Assembly (NCBI RefSeq): GCF_900116105.1
Contig: NZ_FPAC01000001.1
Span: 1,602,862-1,666,861 of the forward strand
DNA: 64,000 nucleotides
Reading direction: 5' to 3'
Source of the DNA: Paenibacillus sp. 453mf
GTDB lineage: Bacteria > Bacillota > Bacilli > Paenibacillales > Paenibacillaceae
The notes below the pieces were generated by a model. The model did no database searches and was not told the DNA's origin. It saw nothing but the letters and a program-made list of their open reading frames with translations. Positions 7,218 through 17,093 of the stretch are shown piece by piece (the first letter of the stretch is position 1; every line of letters starts with the position of its first letter). Made by a program: the position numbers and the translations under genes.

Positions 7218-9509
7218 ATGGTTAAGAGCAGCATATTAGGATATCCACGAATTGGAGCTCAGAGAGAATGGAAAAAAGCACTGGAGGCTTACTGGGCGGG
7301 CAAGCTTGAAGAAGCAGCGTTTCATGAACAATTACGTGAGATTCGCTTGAGTCATTTGAGAAAACAAAAAGAACAAGGGATTGACCTAATTCCTGTCGGT
7401 GACTTCAGCTATTACGATCAAGTGCTGGATACGGCAACGATGTTTGGTATCGTGCCTCAGCGCTTTACATACGATGGCGGCACCGTGCCACTATCCGTTT
7501 ATTATGGAATCGCTCGTGGAACGAAAGAAGCGACAGCGAGTGAAATGACAAAATGGTTCAATACCAATTATCACTATATTGTTCCTGAATTGGACGGAGC
7601 CGCTCCAACACTTACAGAAAATAAACCTCTCATCGCATACAAAGAAGCGAAGGAAGCTCTCGGAATTGAAGGGAAGCCGGTAATTATTGGACCCCTTACC
7701 TTGCTGAAGCTGTCCAAAGGCTATAAGGAAGAAGAGCTGGATCACTATCTCGATCAGCTGCTCCCCTTGTATAATCAAATTCTCCAGGAGTTGTCAGATG
7801 AAGGCGTGGAATGGGTACAGTTGGATGAACCGATTCTTGTGACCAAGCTGTCCTCACTAGATATCCAGCGACTACAGAAGATCTATAGTACATTTGCAGC
7901 TGCAGCGCCTAAGCTCCAAATCATGCTGCAAACCTATTTCGAATCCGTTGAGAACTACGAAGATATCATTCAGCTGCCGGTTCACGGTATTGGACTTGAT
8001 CTGGTGCATGGATATTCAGGTAATGTGAAGTCGCTTGAAAAACATGGATTCCCTCAAGACAAAGTGCTTGGAGCTGGCATTATTGATGGGCGCGGAATTT
8101 GGAAAGCCTCTTTGCGTGACAAGCTTGAACAGCTCAAAGTAATCAACAAATGGGTATCTGAGGATCGTCTCATACTCCAATCTTCTTGCAGCTTGCTTCA
8201 TGTGCCAGTATCGCTCGCAAGCGAGACAGCGCTTGCGAGCGAATTAAAAGGCGCTTTGGCCTTTGCCGACGAGAAACTGAATGAGCTGGTCCTTCTGACC
8301 AAGGGGATCAATCAAGGAAGCGAGGCCATCCAAGCAGAGCTTACCGATTGTGATCTGGCTCTAAATGCGCTGGAACAGTCACCAGATCGCAATCGTAACG
8401 ATATTCGTCAGCAGGTCGCAGCCATTAGTTCCGTCAACCCAGAGAGAAGTCAGCCATTCTCGAAGCGTCACTTGCTTCAGCAGGATAAATGGAATTTGCC
8501 ATTACTTCCGACAACTACGATTGGCAGCTTCCCGCAATCGGCTGAAGTACGGAAAGCTCGCAGACTCTGGCGTAAGGGCGAGTGGAGCGATAGCAAGTAT
8601 GAAGGCTTCATTGAGGAGCAGATCGATACTTGGATCCATCTGCAAGAAGAGATTGGACTGGATGTGCTTGTACACGGAGAATTCGAACGGACAGACATGG
8701 TTGAATTTTTCGGTGAGAAGCTTGGCGGATTTGCCTTCACTCAGAACGGCTGGGTACAATCCTATGGCTCCCGCTGCGTGAAGCCGCCCGTCATCTTTGG
8801 GGACATCCGATTTGAAGAACCGATGACGGTAAAAGAAACCAAGTATGCCCAATCCAAAACATCGCGCCCTGTTAAGGGGATGCTGACGGGTCCGATTACC
8901 ATTATGAACTGGTCATTTGTGAGAGATGACATTTCAAGAGAGCAGATTGCTTATCAGCTCGCTTACGCACTAAGACAAGAGGTTGAAGCACTGGAACTGG
9001 CTGGCATTGGGATGATTCAAGTGGATGAGCCTGCAGTTCGTGAAGGTCTCCCATTAAAGGAAGAAGAGCAAGCAGAATACTTGGCATGGTCAGTTAAGGC
9101 TTTCCGATTGACCACAAGTACGGTGAAGGACTCAACCCAGATTCATACTCATATGTGCTACTGTGAGTTCCGTGATATGATTGATTCAATTGAAGACATG
9201 GACGCAGATGTGATCTCGATCGAAACATCACGTAGTCACGGTGAGCTTATTCATAGCTTTGAGGATAATACTTACAAGCTGGGAATTGGACTTGGGGTCT
9301 ACGATATCCACAGCCCGCGTGTTCCAAAAGTCGAAGAAATGACCTCCATGATTGATCGAGCTTTGCGAGTGCTGGATCCTAAATTATTCTGGATCAATCC
9401 CGACTGCGGTTTAAAAACAAGAGGAACTGAAGAAACGGTTCAATCACTTAAGCATATGGTTGAAGCGACCAAAGCGGCTCGCGATAAATATGCGGTTTCC
9501 ATTAAATAA
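7218..9509 (+). CDS. metE: Cobalamin-independent methionine synthase
   Basis: 763 aa, the usual MetE length, with AGGAG before the ATG. It transfers a methyl group from 5-methyltetrahydropteroyltri-L-glutamate to homocysteine, the last step of methionine synthesis, in the cytosol. The N-terminal domain opens KSSILGYPRIGAQREWKKALE; the C-terminal catalytic barrel starts LPTTTIGSFPQ, carries the homocysteine site IHTHMCYCEF with zinc-binding H and C, and the last zinc cysteine in WINPDCGLKTRG. It is monocistronic with its own terminator. The coding sequence includes a perfect 13-bp inverted repeat at 8211-8242. Confidence 0.97.
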   Translation: MVKSSILGYPRIGAQREWKKALEAYWAGKLEEAAFHEQLREIRLSHLRKQKEQGIDLIPVGDFSYYDQVLDTATMFGIVPQRFTYDGGTVPLSVYYGIARGTKEATASEMTKWFNTNYHYIVPELDGAAPTLTENKPLIAYKEAKEALGIEGKPVIIGPLTLLKLSKGYKEEELDHYLDQLLPLYNQILQELSDEGVEWVQLDEPILVTKLSSLDIQRLQKIYSTFAAAAPKLQIMLQTYFESVENYEDIIQLPVHGIGLDLVHGYSGNVKSLEKHGFPQDKVLGAGIIDGRGIWKASLRDKLEQLKVINKWVSEDRLILQSSCSLLHVPVSLASETALASELKGALAFADEKLNELVLLTKGINQGSEAIQAELTDCDLALNALEQSPDRNRNDIRQQVAAISSVNPERSQPFSKRHLLQQDKWNLPLLPTTTIGSFPQSAEVRKARRLWRKGEWSDSKYEGFIEEQIDTWIHLQEEIGLDVLVHGEFERTDMVEFFGEKLGGFAFTQNGWVQSYGSRCVKPPVIFGDIRFEEPMTVKETKYAQSKTSRPVKGMLTGPITIMNWSFVRDDISREQIAYQLAYALRQEVEALELAGIGMIQVDEPAVREGLPLKEEEQAEYLAWSVKAFRLTTSTVKDSTQIHTHMCYCEFRDMIDSIEDMDADVISIETSRSHGELIHSFEDNTYKLGIGLGVYDIHSPRVPKVEEMTSMIDRALRVLDPKLFWINPDCGLKTRGTEETVQSLKHMVEATKAARDKYAVSIK
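8211..8242 (+). repeat. Perfect 13-bp inverted repeat inside metE
   Basis: TCGCTCGCAAGCG, a 6-base loop, then the exact complement. It encodes the repeated peptide LASETALASE in the linker between the two MetE barrels, a region free to vary. Confidence 0.85.
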
Positions 9510-9543
9510 TGACTTATACTTCATAAATGTTACGCAAGCATGC

Positions 9544-9572
9544 GAACCTGGCAGACAGCCAGGTTCTTTTTT
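9544..9572 (+). terminator. Intrinsic terminator after metE
   Basis: GAACCTGGC-AGACA-GCCAGGTTC followed by six or more T. Confidence 0.93.
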
Positions 9573-9750
9573 GTATTTTCACGAAAAGGATGTTAATTTA
9601 CAGTAAGTATTATTCCTCAAGTTGCTTACTTCATGAGAATAAATAAAGACATTTGTAACCCATCAGTCCGTAATACGTATAGGAACAAAGAGAAATGATG
9701 ATATCCAGAGTTATTTTTATCTAAAAACAGAAACTGAGGTCATACAACAA

Positions 9751-12147
9751 ATGATTAAGCAACATACAAGTCAAGCTGAAGCATGGTACCTGCAATCCGA
9801 ACAGAAGGCGGCCGAGTACTTTAAACTGTTAGCACAGCAGGTATCGGATAAGAGTTATGTAACTGCGCTGACGGATGATTTCAAAGTATGGAAGAATAAA
9901 CATATCCATCGACGTTCAATTTGGTCTTTTTTTGCAAATGACAAACAGAAGATGGACGCGAGCAATTATCATAAATACCTTGCTTATTTGAACATAACCG
10001 GTAAACTAGATGATTACTTAGATCGTAGTGTGTCGTATTTTTACTTAAGAGATATGGGTAAGTACCTTAATTCACCTCATACCGAGCGCAAGGTGCAGCA
10101 GATGGTCACCATGATTAAACGTCATTTGATAGAGCCTAAGCGCAGTAATGAGAAGGCGAAGACACAGCCTGAATTTGTGAGCCTGGCTTCTTTTTATCGT
10201 TGGGCTCAGAAGGAAGGGGTAGAACCGGCAGCCATCTGGGTAATGAACAAGCTGGGGAGCGTTTCCTCCCACATCCCTGAGCAGATGAATGCCGAGCAGG
10301 CTCAGCGCAAGCTGATTAAGATTATATTTGGCGTTGTTATGCATGTTCTGGATGATATAGGCGATGATACGCAGGCTGCAGAACGTGCACGGAGAATTGA
10401 TGAGGCGATAAGACTTGGGTATTCCTATGGTCTGACTTATCCATATATTGACGATCTGCTGGATTCCGAGACGTTAAGCGCACAGGAGAAGGAAAGGTAC
10501 TCTCAATTCATTCGAACGGCCCTGCTTACTGGAAAAGTCCCTGAACTCTCTATTCAAGAATGGTCCGGTGCGAATGCAGCACTGATGGAATTTATTCATT
10601 CTGAGCTTAAGGACGCATTTGAGTATATTAAGAATTATCAAAGCCCTGAGAAGATAAACACTTTTTTTGAACAATCCTATGTGTTCTTTGAAGCTCAGGA
10701 CATTGACCGTATAAAAAGCCTTGAGCACACAAGCTACACCAATGAAGAGCTGTACCTTCCGGTTATTCTCAAATCTGCCTCCTCCCGGCTCATTGTACGT
10801 TCAGTCATAAGTGCACCTGAGGATGAAGGCTTTGATTATCGAACCTTCTACTATGGAATTTATAATCAGCTTGCGGATGATTTCGCGGATATGTTCGAAG
10901 ACTTGGAGGATGGAGCAGTTACGCCCTACACGTACTATTTAACCCACCGGGATAAAAGACCGGATTTAGTTAATCCCTTTGAATTATACTGGGCCGTGAT
11001 CTCGAACCTGATTCATAATGTATACGATTCTGATCCGAAGACTAGAGAAGTGATATTGGATCGTGCCATCAATGGTCTCAAACGCTGCAAGAAACGTGTC
11101 GGTCAACTTAAATACAACGAAATCATGCAGATTTTTTCATCCGGACATCCTGAGTTTAACAAGCTCATTCAGTATATGGTGGATAAAGCAGAGGACGTCG
11201 ACTTCTTCGATAAATTGCTGCGAGATGAGATGCTGAACGTCATGAAGCATGATCAATCCGAGAAAGAAAAGTTTCTAGAGACACTGAAATCAGCTCAGAA
11301 CGAGATCAACCGTGTGCTTGAAATTACGAAGCCTGAAGGAATCTCTTCGATGAAGGAGCCGCTTATCGATGCTGCCAACTATAGTCTTGAAGGAGGAGGC
11401 AAACGTCTGCGCCCGCTACTAGCCTGGGTTATGGGTGTAAATGAATATGGTCTAGAGTATCCATCCATTATCCCGCTCCTTCGATCACTGGAGTATATGC
11501 ATACCGCTTCCTTGATCTTCGATGATCTTCCATCACAGGATAATGCACCAACCCGCAGAGGCCGGGCTACACTGCATGAGGTGCATAGCAGCGCTACAGC
11601 TGAGTTAACCGGTTTGTTCTTGATTCAAAAAGCCACCGAGGAGCAAGCCTCCCTGCATCAATTTGATCCAGCTTCGGTGCTCTCGCTGATACAGTATTCA
11701 TCCCAAAAAGCAGGAGAGATTTGTATGGGGCAAGCGATGGACCTGAATTCCAAGGGGAAGCCGCTGACCCTTGCTGAGCTCGATATGATTTGTTTCTACA
11801 AAACAGGAATTGGATTTGAAGCCTCCCTGGTGATGCCGGCTATACTTGCTAAGGCGGATGAAGCCGAAATGAATCTGCTTAAAAAATATGCATACCATGC
11901 GGGTATTGCCTTCCAGATCAAGGATGATCTGCTTGATGCAGAAGGTGATGTGGAGGCTCTAGGAAAGCCGGTCCAACAGGATGTCGAGAACAATAACTCC
12001 ACCTTTGTCACTGTCCTCGGCAAGGAGGGTGCCAGTAAAATGATGTGGGACCACTATTGTAACGCTATAGAAGCTCTAAATGAAATGCCGCGAAAGACCG
12101 ATTTTCTGAAGCATTTATTGGACTACATCATTAATCGAAACAATTAA
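9751..12147 (+). CDS. Large polyprenyl-synthetase fusion protein (class I isoprenoid enzyme)
   Basis: At 798 aa this is far longer than a normal trans-isoprenyl diphosphate synthase (~300 aa). Residues ~500-795 are the synthase: GGKRLRPLLAWVMG, the first Asp-rich region LIFDDLPSQDNAPTRRGRATLHE and the second, FQIKDDLLDAEGD. The first lacks the canonical DDxxD/DDxxxxD spacing end residue only in part (DDLPSQD fits DDx4D). The ~500-aa N-terminal part is helical and itself carries Asp-rich stretches: VLDDIGDD (~200), PYIDDLLD (~233) and ADDFADMFEDLED (~375). I infer a second class I-like all-alpha domain, possibly a terpene cyclase or a degenerate duplicate. No signal peptide or membrane segment is visible; no partner genes are adjacent. 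Confidence 0.8.
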   Translation: MIKQHTSQAEAWYLQSEQKAAEYFKLLAQQVSDKSYVTALTDDFKVWKNKHIHRRSIWSFFANDKQKMDASNYHKYLAYLNITGKLDDYLDRSVSYFYLRDMGKYLNSPHTERKVQQMVTMIKRHLIEPKRSNEKAKTQPEFVSLASFYRWAQKEGVEPAAIWVMNKLGSVSSHIPEQMNAEQAQRKLIKIIFGVVMHVLDDIGDDTQAAERARRIDEAIRLGYSYGLTYPYIDDLLDSETLSAQEKERYSQFIRTALLTGKVPELSIQEWSGANAALMEFIHSELKDAFEYIKNYQSPEKINTFFEQSYVFFEAQDIDRIKSLEHTSYTNEELYLPVILKSASSRLIVRSVISAPEDEGFDYRTFYYGIYNQLADDFADMFEDLEDGAVTPYTYYLTHRDKRPDLVNPFELYWAVISNLIHNVYDSDPKTREVILDRAINGLKRCKKRVGQLKYNEIMQIFSSGHPEFNKLIQYMVDKAEDVDFFDKLLRDEMLNVMKHDQSEKEKFLETLKSAQNEINRVLEITKPEGISSMKEPLIDAANYSLEGGGKRLRPLLAWVMGVNEYGLEYPSIIPLLRSLEYMHTASLIFDDLPSQDNAPTRRGRATLHEVHSSATAELTGLFLIQKATEEQASLHQFDPASVLSLIQYSSQKAGEICMGQAMDLNSKGKPLTLAELDMICFYKTGIGFEASLVMPAILAKADEAEMNLLKKYAYHAGIAFQIKDDLLDAEGDVEALGKPVQQDVENNNSTFVTVLGKEGASKMMWDHYCNAIEALNEMPRKTDFLKHLLDYIINRNN

Positions 12148-12241
12148 TCTGATACGTGCTGCGGATAAGTTTTTTCTTGCGGCAAACAATACAGGAATAT
12201 GAAATAACTTTCTTTTAAAATACATTAAGAATATAGGAGAT

Positions 12242-13717
12242 ATGATGACAAATATTAAATCAGGCAAGGACGAAGGCTGGAATTTCGATCATAGCTACTC
12301 TAGATTGCCGAATCTGCTATTTCGACCTACAGAACCTACTAAAGTTAAAGCTCCAAGCATGGTCATATTGAACAAGCCGCTTGCGCAATCACTGGGATTG
12401 AATACAGATTTGTTAAACAGTGAAGAAGGAGCAGCTCTACTGGCAGGAAATATCATTCCTGAAGGAGCTTTCCCCATAGCCCAGGCATATGCAGGTCATC
12501 AATTTGGACATTTCAATATGCTTGGGGACGGCCGTGCTATTCTGTTGGGTGAACAAATAACGCCTGAAGGGGATCGTGTAGATATTCAACTGAAAGGTGC
12601 GGGCCGGACTCCTTACTCCAGAGGTGGCGATGGTCGAGCGGCGCTCGGACCGATGCTTCGTGAATACATTATTAGTGAGGCCATGCATGGGCTTGGCATA
12701 GCTACAACCCGCAGTCTGGGAGTCGTCGCCACAGGAGAACCTGTATATCGCGAGGTTGTGCTGCCTGGTGCAATTCTCACCCGTATAGCAGATAGTCATC
12801 TGCGTGTGGGCACGTTTCAGTACGTAAGGAACTGGGGCAGTATTGAGGATCTGCGGACGCTGGCTGATTACACTTTACTTAGGCATTATGCTGATATTGA
12901 GCAGGATGAGGGGCGATATTTGCAGCTCCTAAAAAAAGTGGTGGAACGACAAGCTGAGCTCATCGCAAAATGGCAGCTGGTTGGCTTTATTCATGGGGTT
13001 ATGAATACGGACAATATGGCAGTGAGCGGAATTACGATTGATTATGGTCCGTGTGCTTTTATGGATACATATGACCCCGCAACCGTATTCAGCTCCATCG
13101 ATCGAGAGGGCCGCTATGCATATGGGAATCAGCCGCAGATCGGAGCATGGAATTTGGCGCGTTTTGCAGAAACGCTGCTGCCCCTGCTAGATGAGGATGA
13201 ATCGACAGCCGTGAAGATGGCCGAAGAGACGTTATCAGCGTACTTCAGCTTATTTCATCAGACGTGGCTGTCGGGACTTCGATTCAAGCTGGGAATGTAT
13301 AATGAAGAACAGGAAGATGAAACATTAATTGCCGAGCTGTTAGAGATGATGCAGCAGCATAAGGCGGATTATACGAATACCTTCCGTTCATTAACTTTGG
13401 ATCAACAGGTCGGTCAAATGATGTTTGAGACGACAGAATATAAGGAATGGCATTCCAAATGGCAGAAGCGTCTTGAGCGACAAGATCAGATCCGCGAAGA
13501 ATCTCTTGCTTTAATGAAGAGGAGTAATCCTGCTGTCATTCCTCGGAACCATAGAGTAGAAGAAGCGCTGGAGGCAGCCGTGGAGGATGAGGATCTGTCG
13601 GTGATGGAGCAATTGCTGGAGGTTCTATCTGACCCTTACGCCTATACCAAGGAACAAGAAGAGTATGCTGTGTTGCCTCCGAAAGATTGTTCTTATCAGA
13701 CCTTTTGTGGAACTTAG
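12242..13717 (+). CDS. selO: SelO/YdiU family protein adenylyltransferase
   Basis: 491 aa. SelO is a pseudokinase-fold enzyme that transfers AMP from ATP to Ser/Thr/Tyr of proteins, linked to redox stress in studied species. Family landmarks are clear: [23 protein letters not shown] near residue 82, [21 protein letters not shown] with the nucleotide-binding lysine, and the metal-binding [20 protein letters not shown]. The C-terminus ends CSYQTFCGT, matching the family's CxxC-type tail (CSYQTFCG); the selenocysteine of eukaryotic SelO is a plain Cys here. Either of two adjacent ATGs could serve as start, with AGGAGAT before them. Monocistronic. Confidence 0.95.
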   Translation: MMTNIKSGKDEGWNFDHSYSRLPNLLFRPTEPTKVKAPSMVILNKPLAQSLGLNTDLLNSEEGAALLAGNIIPEGAFPIAQAYAGHQFGHFNMLGDGRAILLGEQITPEGDRVDIQLKGAGRTPYSRGGDGRAALGPMLREYIISEAMHGLGIATTRSLGVVATGEPVYREVVLPGAILTRIADSHLRVGTFQYVRNWGSIEDLRTLADYTLLRHYADIEQDEGRYLQLLKKVVERQAELIAKWQLVGFIHGVMNTDNMAVSGITIDYGPCAFMDTYDPATVFSSIDREGRYAYGNQPQIGAWNLARFAETLLPLLDEDESTAVKMAEETLSAYFSLFHQTWLSGLRFKLGMYNEEQEDETLIAELLEMMQQHKADYTNTFRSLTLDQQVGQMMFETTEYKEWHSKWQKRLERQDQIREESLALMKRSNPAVIPRNHRVEEALEAAVEDEDLSVMEQLLEVLSDPYAYTKEQEEYAVLPPKDCSYQTFCGT

Positions 13718-13774
13718 GGACGGAATTATTTCATGAATAGGTTCAAAATGCCGATATAAATAGAATCAATGAGG

Positions 13775-13813
13775 AGCACGCATTTCACCTAATTGGTAAA
13801 TGTGTGCTTTTTT
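13775..13813 (+). terminator. Intrinsic terminator after selO
   Basis: AGCACGCATTT pairs with AAATGTGTGCT (one G-U) around a ~12-base loop, followed by a run of T. Confidence 0.85.
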
Positions 13814-13843
13814 ATGTCCTGATCGCGAGAGGAAGGGTTAACA

Positions 13844-14563
13844 ATGTTAATAGACAAGATCAGTGAATTTGTTCTATTGGAGAGTATGGTGATGATTCGG
13901 GCTCAGGATCATACATTCGGAGGGCGTATTACGTATATTGATGGAGATGTGTTTGAAATTGCACTAAATGAGAACAAGAACATCTCTCTCGGGGAATCCG
14001 TGGGCATCACCATTTATGCAGAAGGATTGATTACCTTTGATACCTATCCCATCGGGTTCTATCGTAAACATGTATTATGTATTCTTCCTCCGCCGGTTCA
14101 AAGAAGATTCTTTCAGCGTCGTAAAGAAGTGCTGCTGCCGGTACAGCATCTAACATGCACGATTGAAAGAATAAATAAGACAGATGAGGCTGGATCCCTG
14201 AATGAAGAAACAGACTCCTTATGCGAGGTGAAAAATTTGAGCATGAGCGAGATCTTGTTTGCTGCCGGATCAGTTCTCGGACTACAAAGAAATGAAAGAA
14301 TCTACCTTCATCTTGGGGAAGATCTACAGCTTGAAGCCGTAATCCAGCATATCAAGCATAGCGGAGAACAACCACTTTATTTAGCCGAGCTTCAAGAAGT
14401 GACGAAGTCTGCAAAACAGAATCTTAAGTCCTTAATGATTAGTCAATTAGCGATACATAGAAATGAACAGATCAGATCAGAGCAGGATACGATCGAGCAA
14501 GATATCAAATCGAATGAGATCAATTCCTACATATTTAATAATTTTAGACCAAATAAGAAATGA
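13844..14563 (+). CDS. PilZ-like (YcgR/YpfB-type) protein
   Basis: 239 aa. Residues ~1-90 form a beta-rich YcgR-N-like domain, and residues ~105-210 look like a PilZ domain. The c-di-GMP signatures are imperfect: an arginine-rich QRRFFQRRKEVLLPV in place of RRxxxR and VKNLSMSEILFAAG in place of (D/N)xSxxG. It may therefore bind c-di-GMP weakly or not at all. The C-terminus is a charged, probably coiled-coil tail rich in Q and E. It stands alone between two terminators. Confidence 0.6.
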   Translation: MLIDKISEFVLLESMVMIRAQDHTFGGRITYIDGDVFEIALNENKNISLGESVGITIYAEGLITFDTYPIGFYRKHVLCILPPPVQRRFFQRRKEVLLPVQHLTCTIERINKTDEAGSLNEETDSLCEVKNLSMSEILFAAGSVLGLQRNERIYLHLGEDLQLEAVIQHIKHSGEQPLYLAELQEVTKSAKQNLKSLMISQLAIHRNEQIRSEQDTIEQDIKSNEINSYIFNNFRPNKK

Positions 14564-14628
14564 TGCATGGAGATCCAATACAGCAGAGATTAGACCAACC
14601 CTACTCCATCACATTTGTGTTCAAACTT

Positions 14629-14657
14629 CAAGCCGCGTTCATCGCGGTTTATTTTTA
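14629..14657 (+). terminator. Probable terminator
   Basis: AAGCCGCG-TTCAT-CGCGGTTT followed by ATTTTT; ends the PilZ-like gene. Confidence 0.7.
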
Positions 14658-14703
14658 TCCGTAATTTTTCTACCTTCTTACCGAGGTTATTCTCCTTATC
14701 AGA

Positions 14704-14717
14704 TGTAAGCGCTTCTA
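14704..14717 (+). promoter_or_regulatory. cre-like (CcpA) site before the sugar ABC operon
   Basis: TGTAAGCGCTTCTA matches the consensus TGWAARCGYTWNCW except at one position. It lies about 40 bp before the binding-protein gene, where CcpA-HPr-Ser-P would repress it during growth on preferred sugar. Confidence 0.6.
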
Positions 14718-14756
14718 TTAAAATGAGACTAACATATTTAAGGGGGTTAGCCATAC

Positions 14757-16070
14757 ATGAAGAAATGGAGTATTGTCCTAAGCTTGTGTTTGCTTATCTC
14801 GGTAGTTGTCGCAGGATGCGGTGGAGGAAGTGGAACGAGCGGAAATAACGAAGACTCAGAAAAGGTGTCCATTACAATATGGCACAACTGGACAGGTCAG
14901 GATGCCAAGGCAGTAGCGATGCGCGGTATTATTGATCAATTTCGAGCAGATCATCCCAGCATTGAAGTCATCGATGAGGGTCTTCCATCGGATGGACTTC
15001 GTACACGTCTGCGTACAGTAGCTGCCGCCGATGAAATGCCCGATCTATTTGTAATGTGGCCGGATGCCATGACCAAGGAATTTGTTAAGGGCAATCTGCT
15101 TCAGCCCATTAACGAAGAGCTAGACAATAATCCGGAGTGGAAGGATAAGTTCATTCCTAATGCTCTTGACGGCTATACCGTGGATGGAAATATTTACTCT
15201 GTACCGATGAACCTGGCACCAAGCTCTTTTATTTATTATAACGAGGCATTGTTCAATGAGCACGGGGTCAAGGTGCCAACAACTTGGGCGGAATTGGAGA
15301 CTGCAATTCAGACATTTAATGAGAAGGATGTTATTCCAATTGCGCTGGGCAATAAGGCCAACTGGGTTGTCCAGTCTACGCTATTCAGCACACTTGCTGA
15401 CCGAATTACAGGAACGGAGTGGTTCTTATCAGCCATCGAGCAGGACGGTGCTGAATTTACAGATCCAGAGTTTGTGGAAGCACTACGCGTGCTTAAGAAT
15501 CTCGGAGACTCAGGTGCTTTTCAGGATGGCTTTAACAGCATAGATGAGACGCAAATGATGCAGCTCTATTTTCAAGGCAAAGCGGGGATGGTGATCAATG
15601 GCGGATGGGCACTGGCTAACCTGGTGAATAATGCCCCTGAAGAAGTGCTGAACAATACGCATATCACGATATTGCCTCCGATCGAAGGAGGAAAAGGCGA
15701 GGAGAATGTGACCGCTGGTGTCGTCGGCACAGGCCTTGGTGTAAGCAAAAAACTGACGGGCGAGCGAAAAGAAGCAGCCATGAAATTATTCTATGAGTTA
15801 GCCGGGCCAGAAGGTCAAAAAGCAACCCTTGAGAGCAGCACACTCGTCAGCTATGACGTTGAACTGGATCGAAGTAAAGCTCATCCGCTTTTTGTAGAGC
15901 TGTACGAGCTGATGCAGGATGTAAAAATTACGCCTGTATATGATTCCAAGTTTGGCTCAGCCGCAACCGAAGTGGTAAACAATAGTTTGCAGGAGCTGCT
16001 GATGAACGGAAATCCGGAAGAGGTTGCCCGTAAAATTCAGGAAGCGCAGGCTGCAGCCATCGGAAAATAG
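14757..16070 (+). CDS. Carbohydrate ABC transporter substrate-binding lipoprotein
   Basis: 437 aa. A signal peptide ends in a lipobox (VVVAGCGGGSG, Cys ~21), so the mature protein is lipid-anchored outside the membrane. The rest follows the family 1 (MalE/UgpB-like) plan: ITIWHNWTGQDAK at the start of lobe 1, a hinge region around YSVPMNLAPSSFIYYNEALF, and the characteristic GKAGMVINGGWALA. It binds a sugar, probably an oligosaccharide, and hands it to the two permeases that follow. No ATPase gene is in the cluster, so a shared MsmK-type ATPase is probably used (known for such Firmicute systems). Confidence 0.92.
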   Translation: MKKWSIVLSLCLLISVVVAGCGGGSGTSGNNEDSEKVSITIWHNWTGQDAKAVAMRGIIDQFRADHPSIEVIDEGLPSDGLRTRLRTVAAADEMPDLFVMWPDAMTKEFVKGNLLQPINEELDNNPEWKDKFIPNALDGYTVDGNIYSVPMNLAPSSFIYYNEALFNEHGVKVPTTWAELETAIQTFNEKDVIPIALGNKANWVVQSTLFSTLADRITGTEWFLSAIEQDGAEFTDPEFVEALRVLKNLGDSGAFQDGFNSIDETQMMQLYFQGKAGMVINGGWALANLVNNAPEEVLNNTHITILPPIEGGKGEENVTAGVVGTGLGVSKKLTGERKEAAMKLFYELAGPEGQKATLESSTLVSYDVELDRSKAHPLFVELYELMQDVKITPVYDSKFGSAATEVVNNSLQELLMNGNPEEVARKIQEAQAAAIGK

Positions 16071-16076
16071 AATAAT

Positions 16077-16098
16077 CCCCTTCCCGAAAGGGGAGGGG
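16077..16098 (+). terminator. Intercistronic GC hairpin with GAAA loop
   Basis: CCCCTTCCC-GAAA-GGGGAGGGG, nine paired positions, then TATTCTC without a full T-run. Placed between binding-protein and permease genes, it probably stabilises or attenuates the transcript so that the binding protein is made in excess. Confidence 0.7.
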
Positions 16099-16127
16099 TA
16101 TTCTCATTTAAAGGGAGTGTCAAAGCC

Positions 16128-17009
16128 ATGAATGCATTGCGAAATCGCCGCTTTATTCTTATAGGACTCGCTCCAGCGGTTATTCTATATGCTCTATTTG
16201 TGTTCGTACCCGTGATATGGTCAGCGTACTACGGTTTTTTTGACTGGTCTGGGATAGGAGACGCGGTCTATATCGGGGTTCAGAATTACGCAGAAATTTT
16301 TAGAGACCCGATCTTTTGGCGGGCGCTAAAAAATAACATTATCTTTGTCCTTGCCTCTGTCTTTGGTCAAATTCCCCTTGCGCTGGTCTTGGCCGTCCTG
16401 CTGCATAAGAGCAGCCCTTTGCAAAAGTTTTTACGGTCATCCGTGTTCTTACCTATGGTCTTGTCGACGGTTGTTATTGGTATGATCTGGCAGTATATCT
16501 ATCATCCCCAGATCGGTATCTTAAACTTTCTCCTGGATGCGTTAAATCTGGAGGATTGGAAGATGGAATGGCTGTCAGATCCGGCAATTGCGATATATTC
16601 GCTCGTTCCACCATTACTATGGAGCTTTGTCGGACTGTATTTAATCATCTTCGTCTCGGCACTTCAGAATATCCCGAGTGAAATTCATGATGCAGCCAAG
16701 ATTGACGGAGTAACAGGGATTCGAAAAATATGGAGTATTACCCTGCCCATGATAAAAAACACGGTGCAGGTGGCTGTCATCTTGTGTATATCCGGAAGCT
16801 TGAAATCTTTTGATCTCGTCTACATCATGACAAAGGGCGGACCCGCACATACCACAGAATTGCTGGCAACCTACATGTATAACTCCACCTTTACGACCTA
16901 TCGGTACGGTTTCGGGAGTGCTATTTCCACAACGATTGTACTGATCAGTCTCTTATTGATTGGAACAAGCCAGTGGCTCACTTCTAGAAAGAGAGAATCA
17001 TCGGTGTAA
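16128..17009 (+). CDS. Sugar ABC transporter permease (MalF/UgpA-like)
   Basis: 293 aa with six predicted membrane segments and AAGGGAG before the ATG. The permease EAA loop that docks on the ATPase is visible as IHDAAKIDGVTGIRKIWSITLPMI (~residues 185-208). The end of the protein carries the typical GGPAHTTELLATYMYN. With the second permease it forms the inner-membrane channel of the importer. Confidence 0.92.
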   Translation: MNALRNRRFILIGLAPAVILYALFVFVPVIWSAYYGFFDWSGIGDAVYIGVQNYAEIFRDPIFWRALKNNIIFVLASVFGQIPLALVLAVLLHKSSPLQKFLRSSVFLPMVLSTVVIGMIWQYIYHPQIGILNFLLDALNLEDWKMEWLSDPAIAIYSLVPPLLWSFVGLYLIIFVSALQNIPSEIHDAAKIDGVTGIRKIWSITLPMIKNTVQVAVILCISGSLKSFDLVYIMTKGGPAHTTELLATYMYNSTFTTYRYGFGSAISTTIVLISLLLIGTSQWLTSRKRESSV

Positions 17010-17093
17010 TCTACATTTTACAGATAAAGAGTATAGGCCAAAATACATTTGCAAATTTAATTCATGCCAATAGAATTGAAGGGAGGCATACAA

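Noticed and set aside
8365..8852. ORFs of 87-138 codons overlapping metE on both strands
   Set aside because: They lie wholly within metE, have no ribosome sites and show no protein-like text; shadows of a GC-richer coding stretch.
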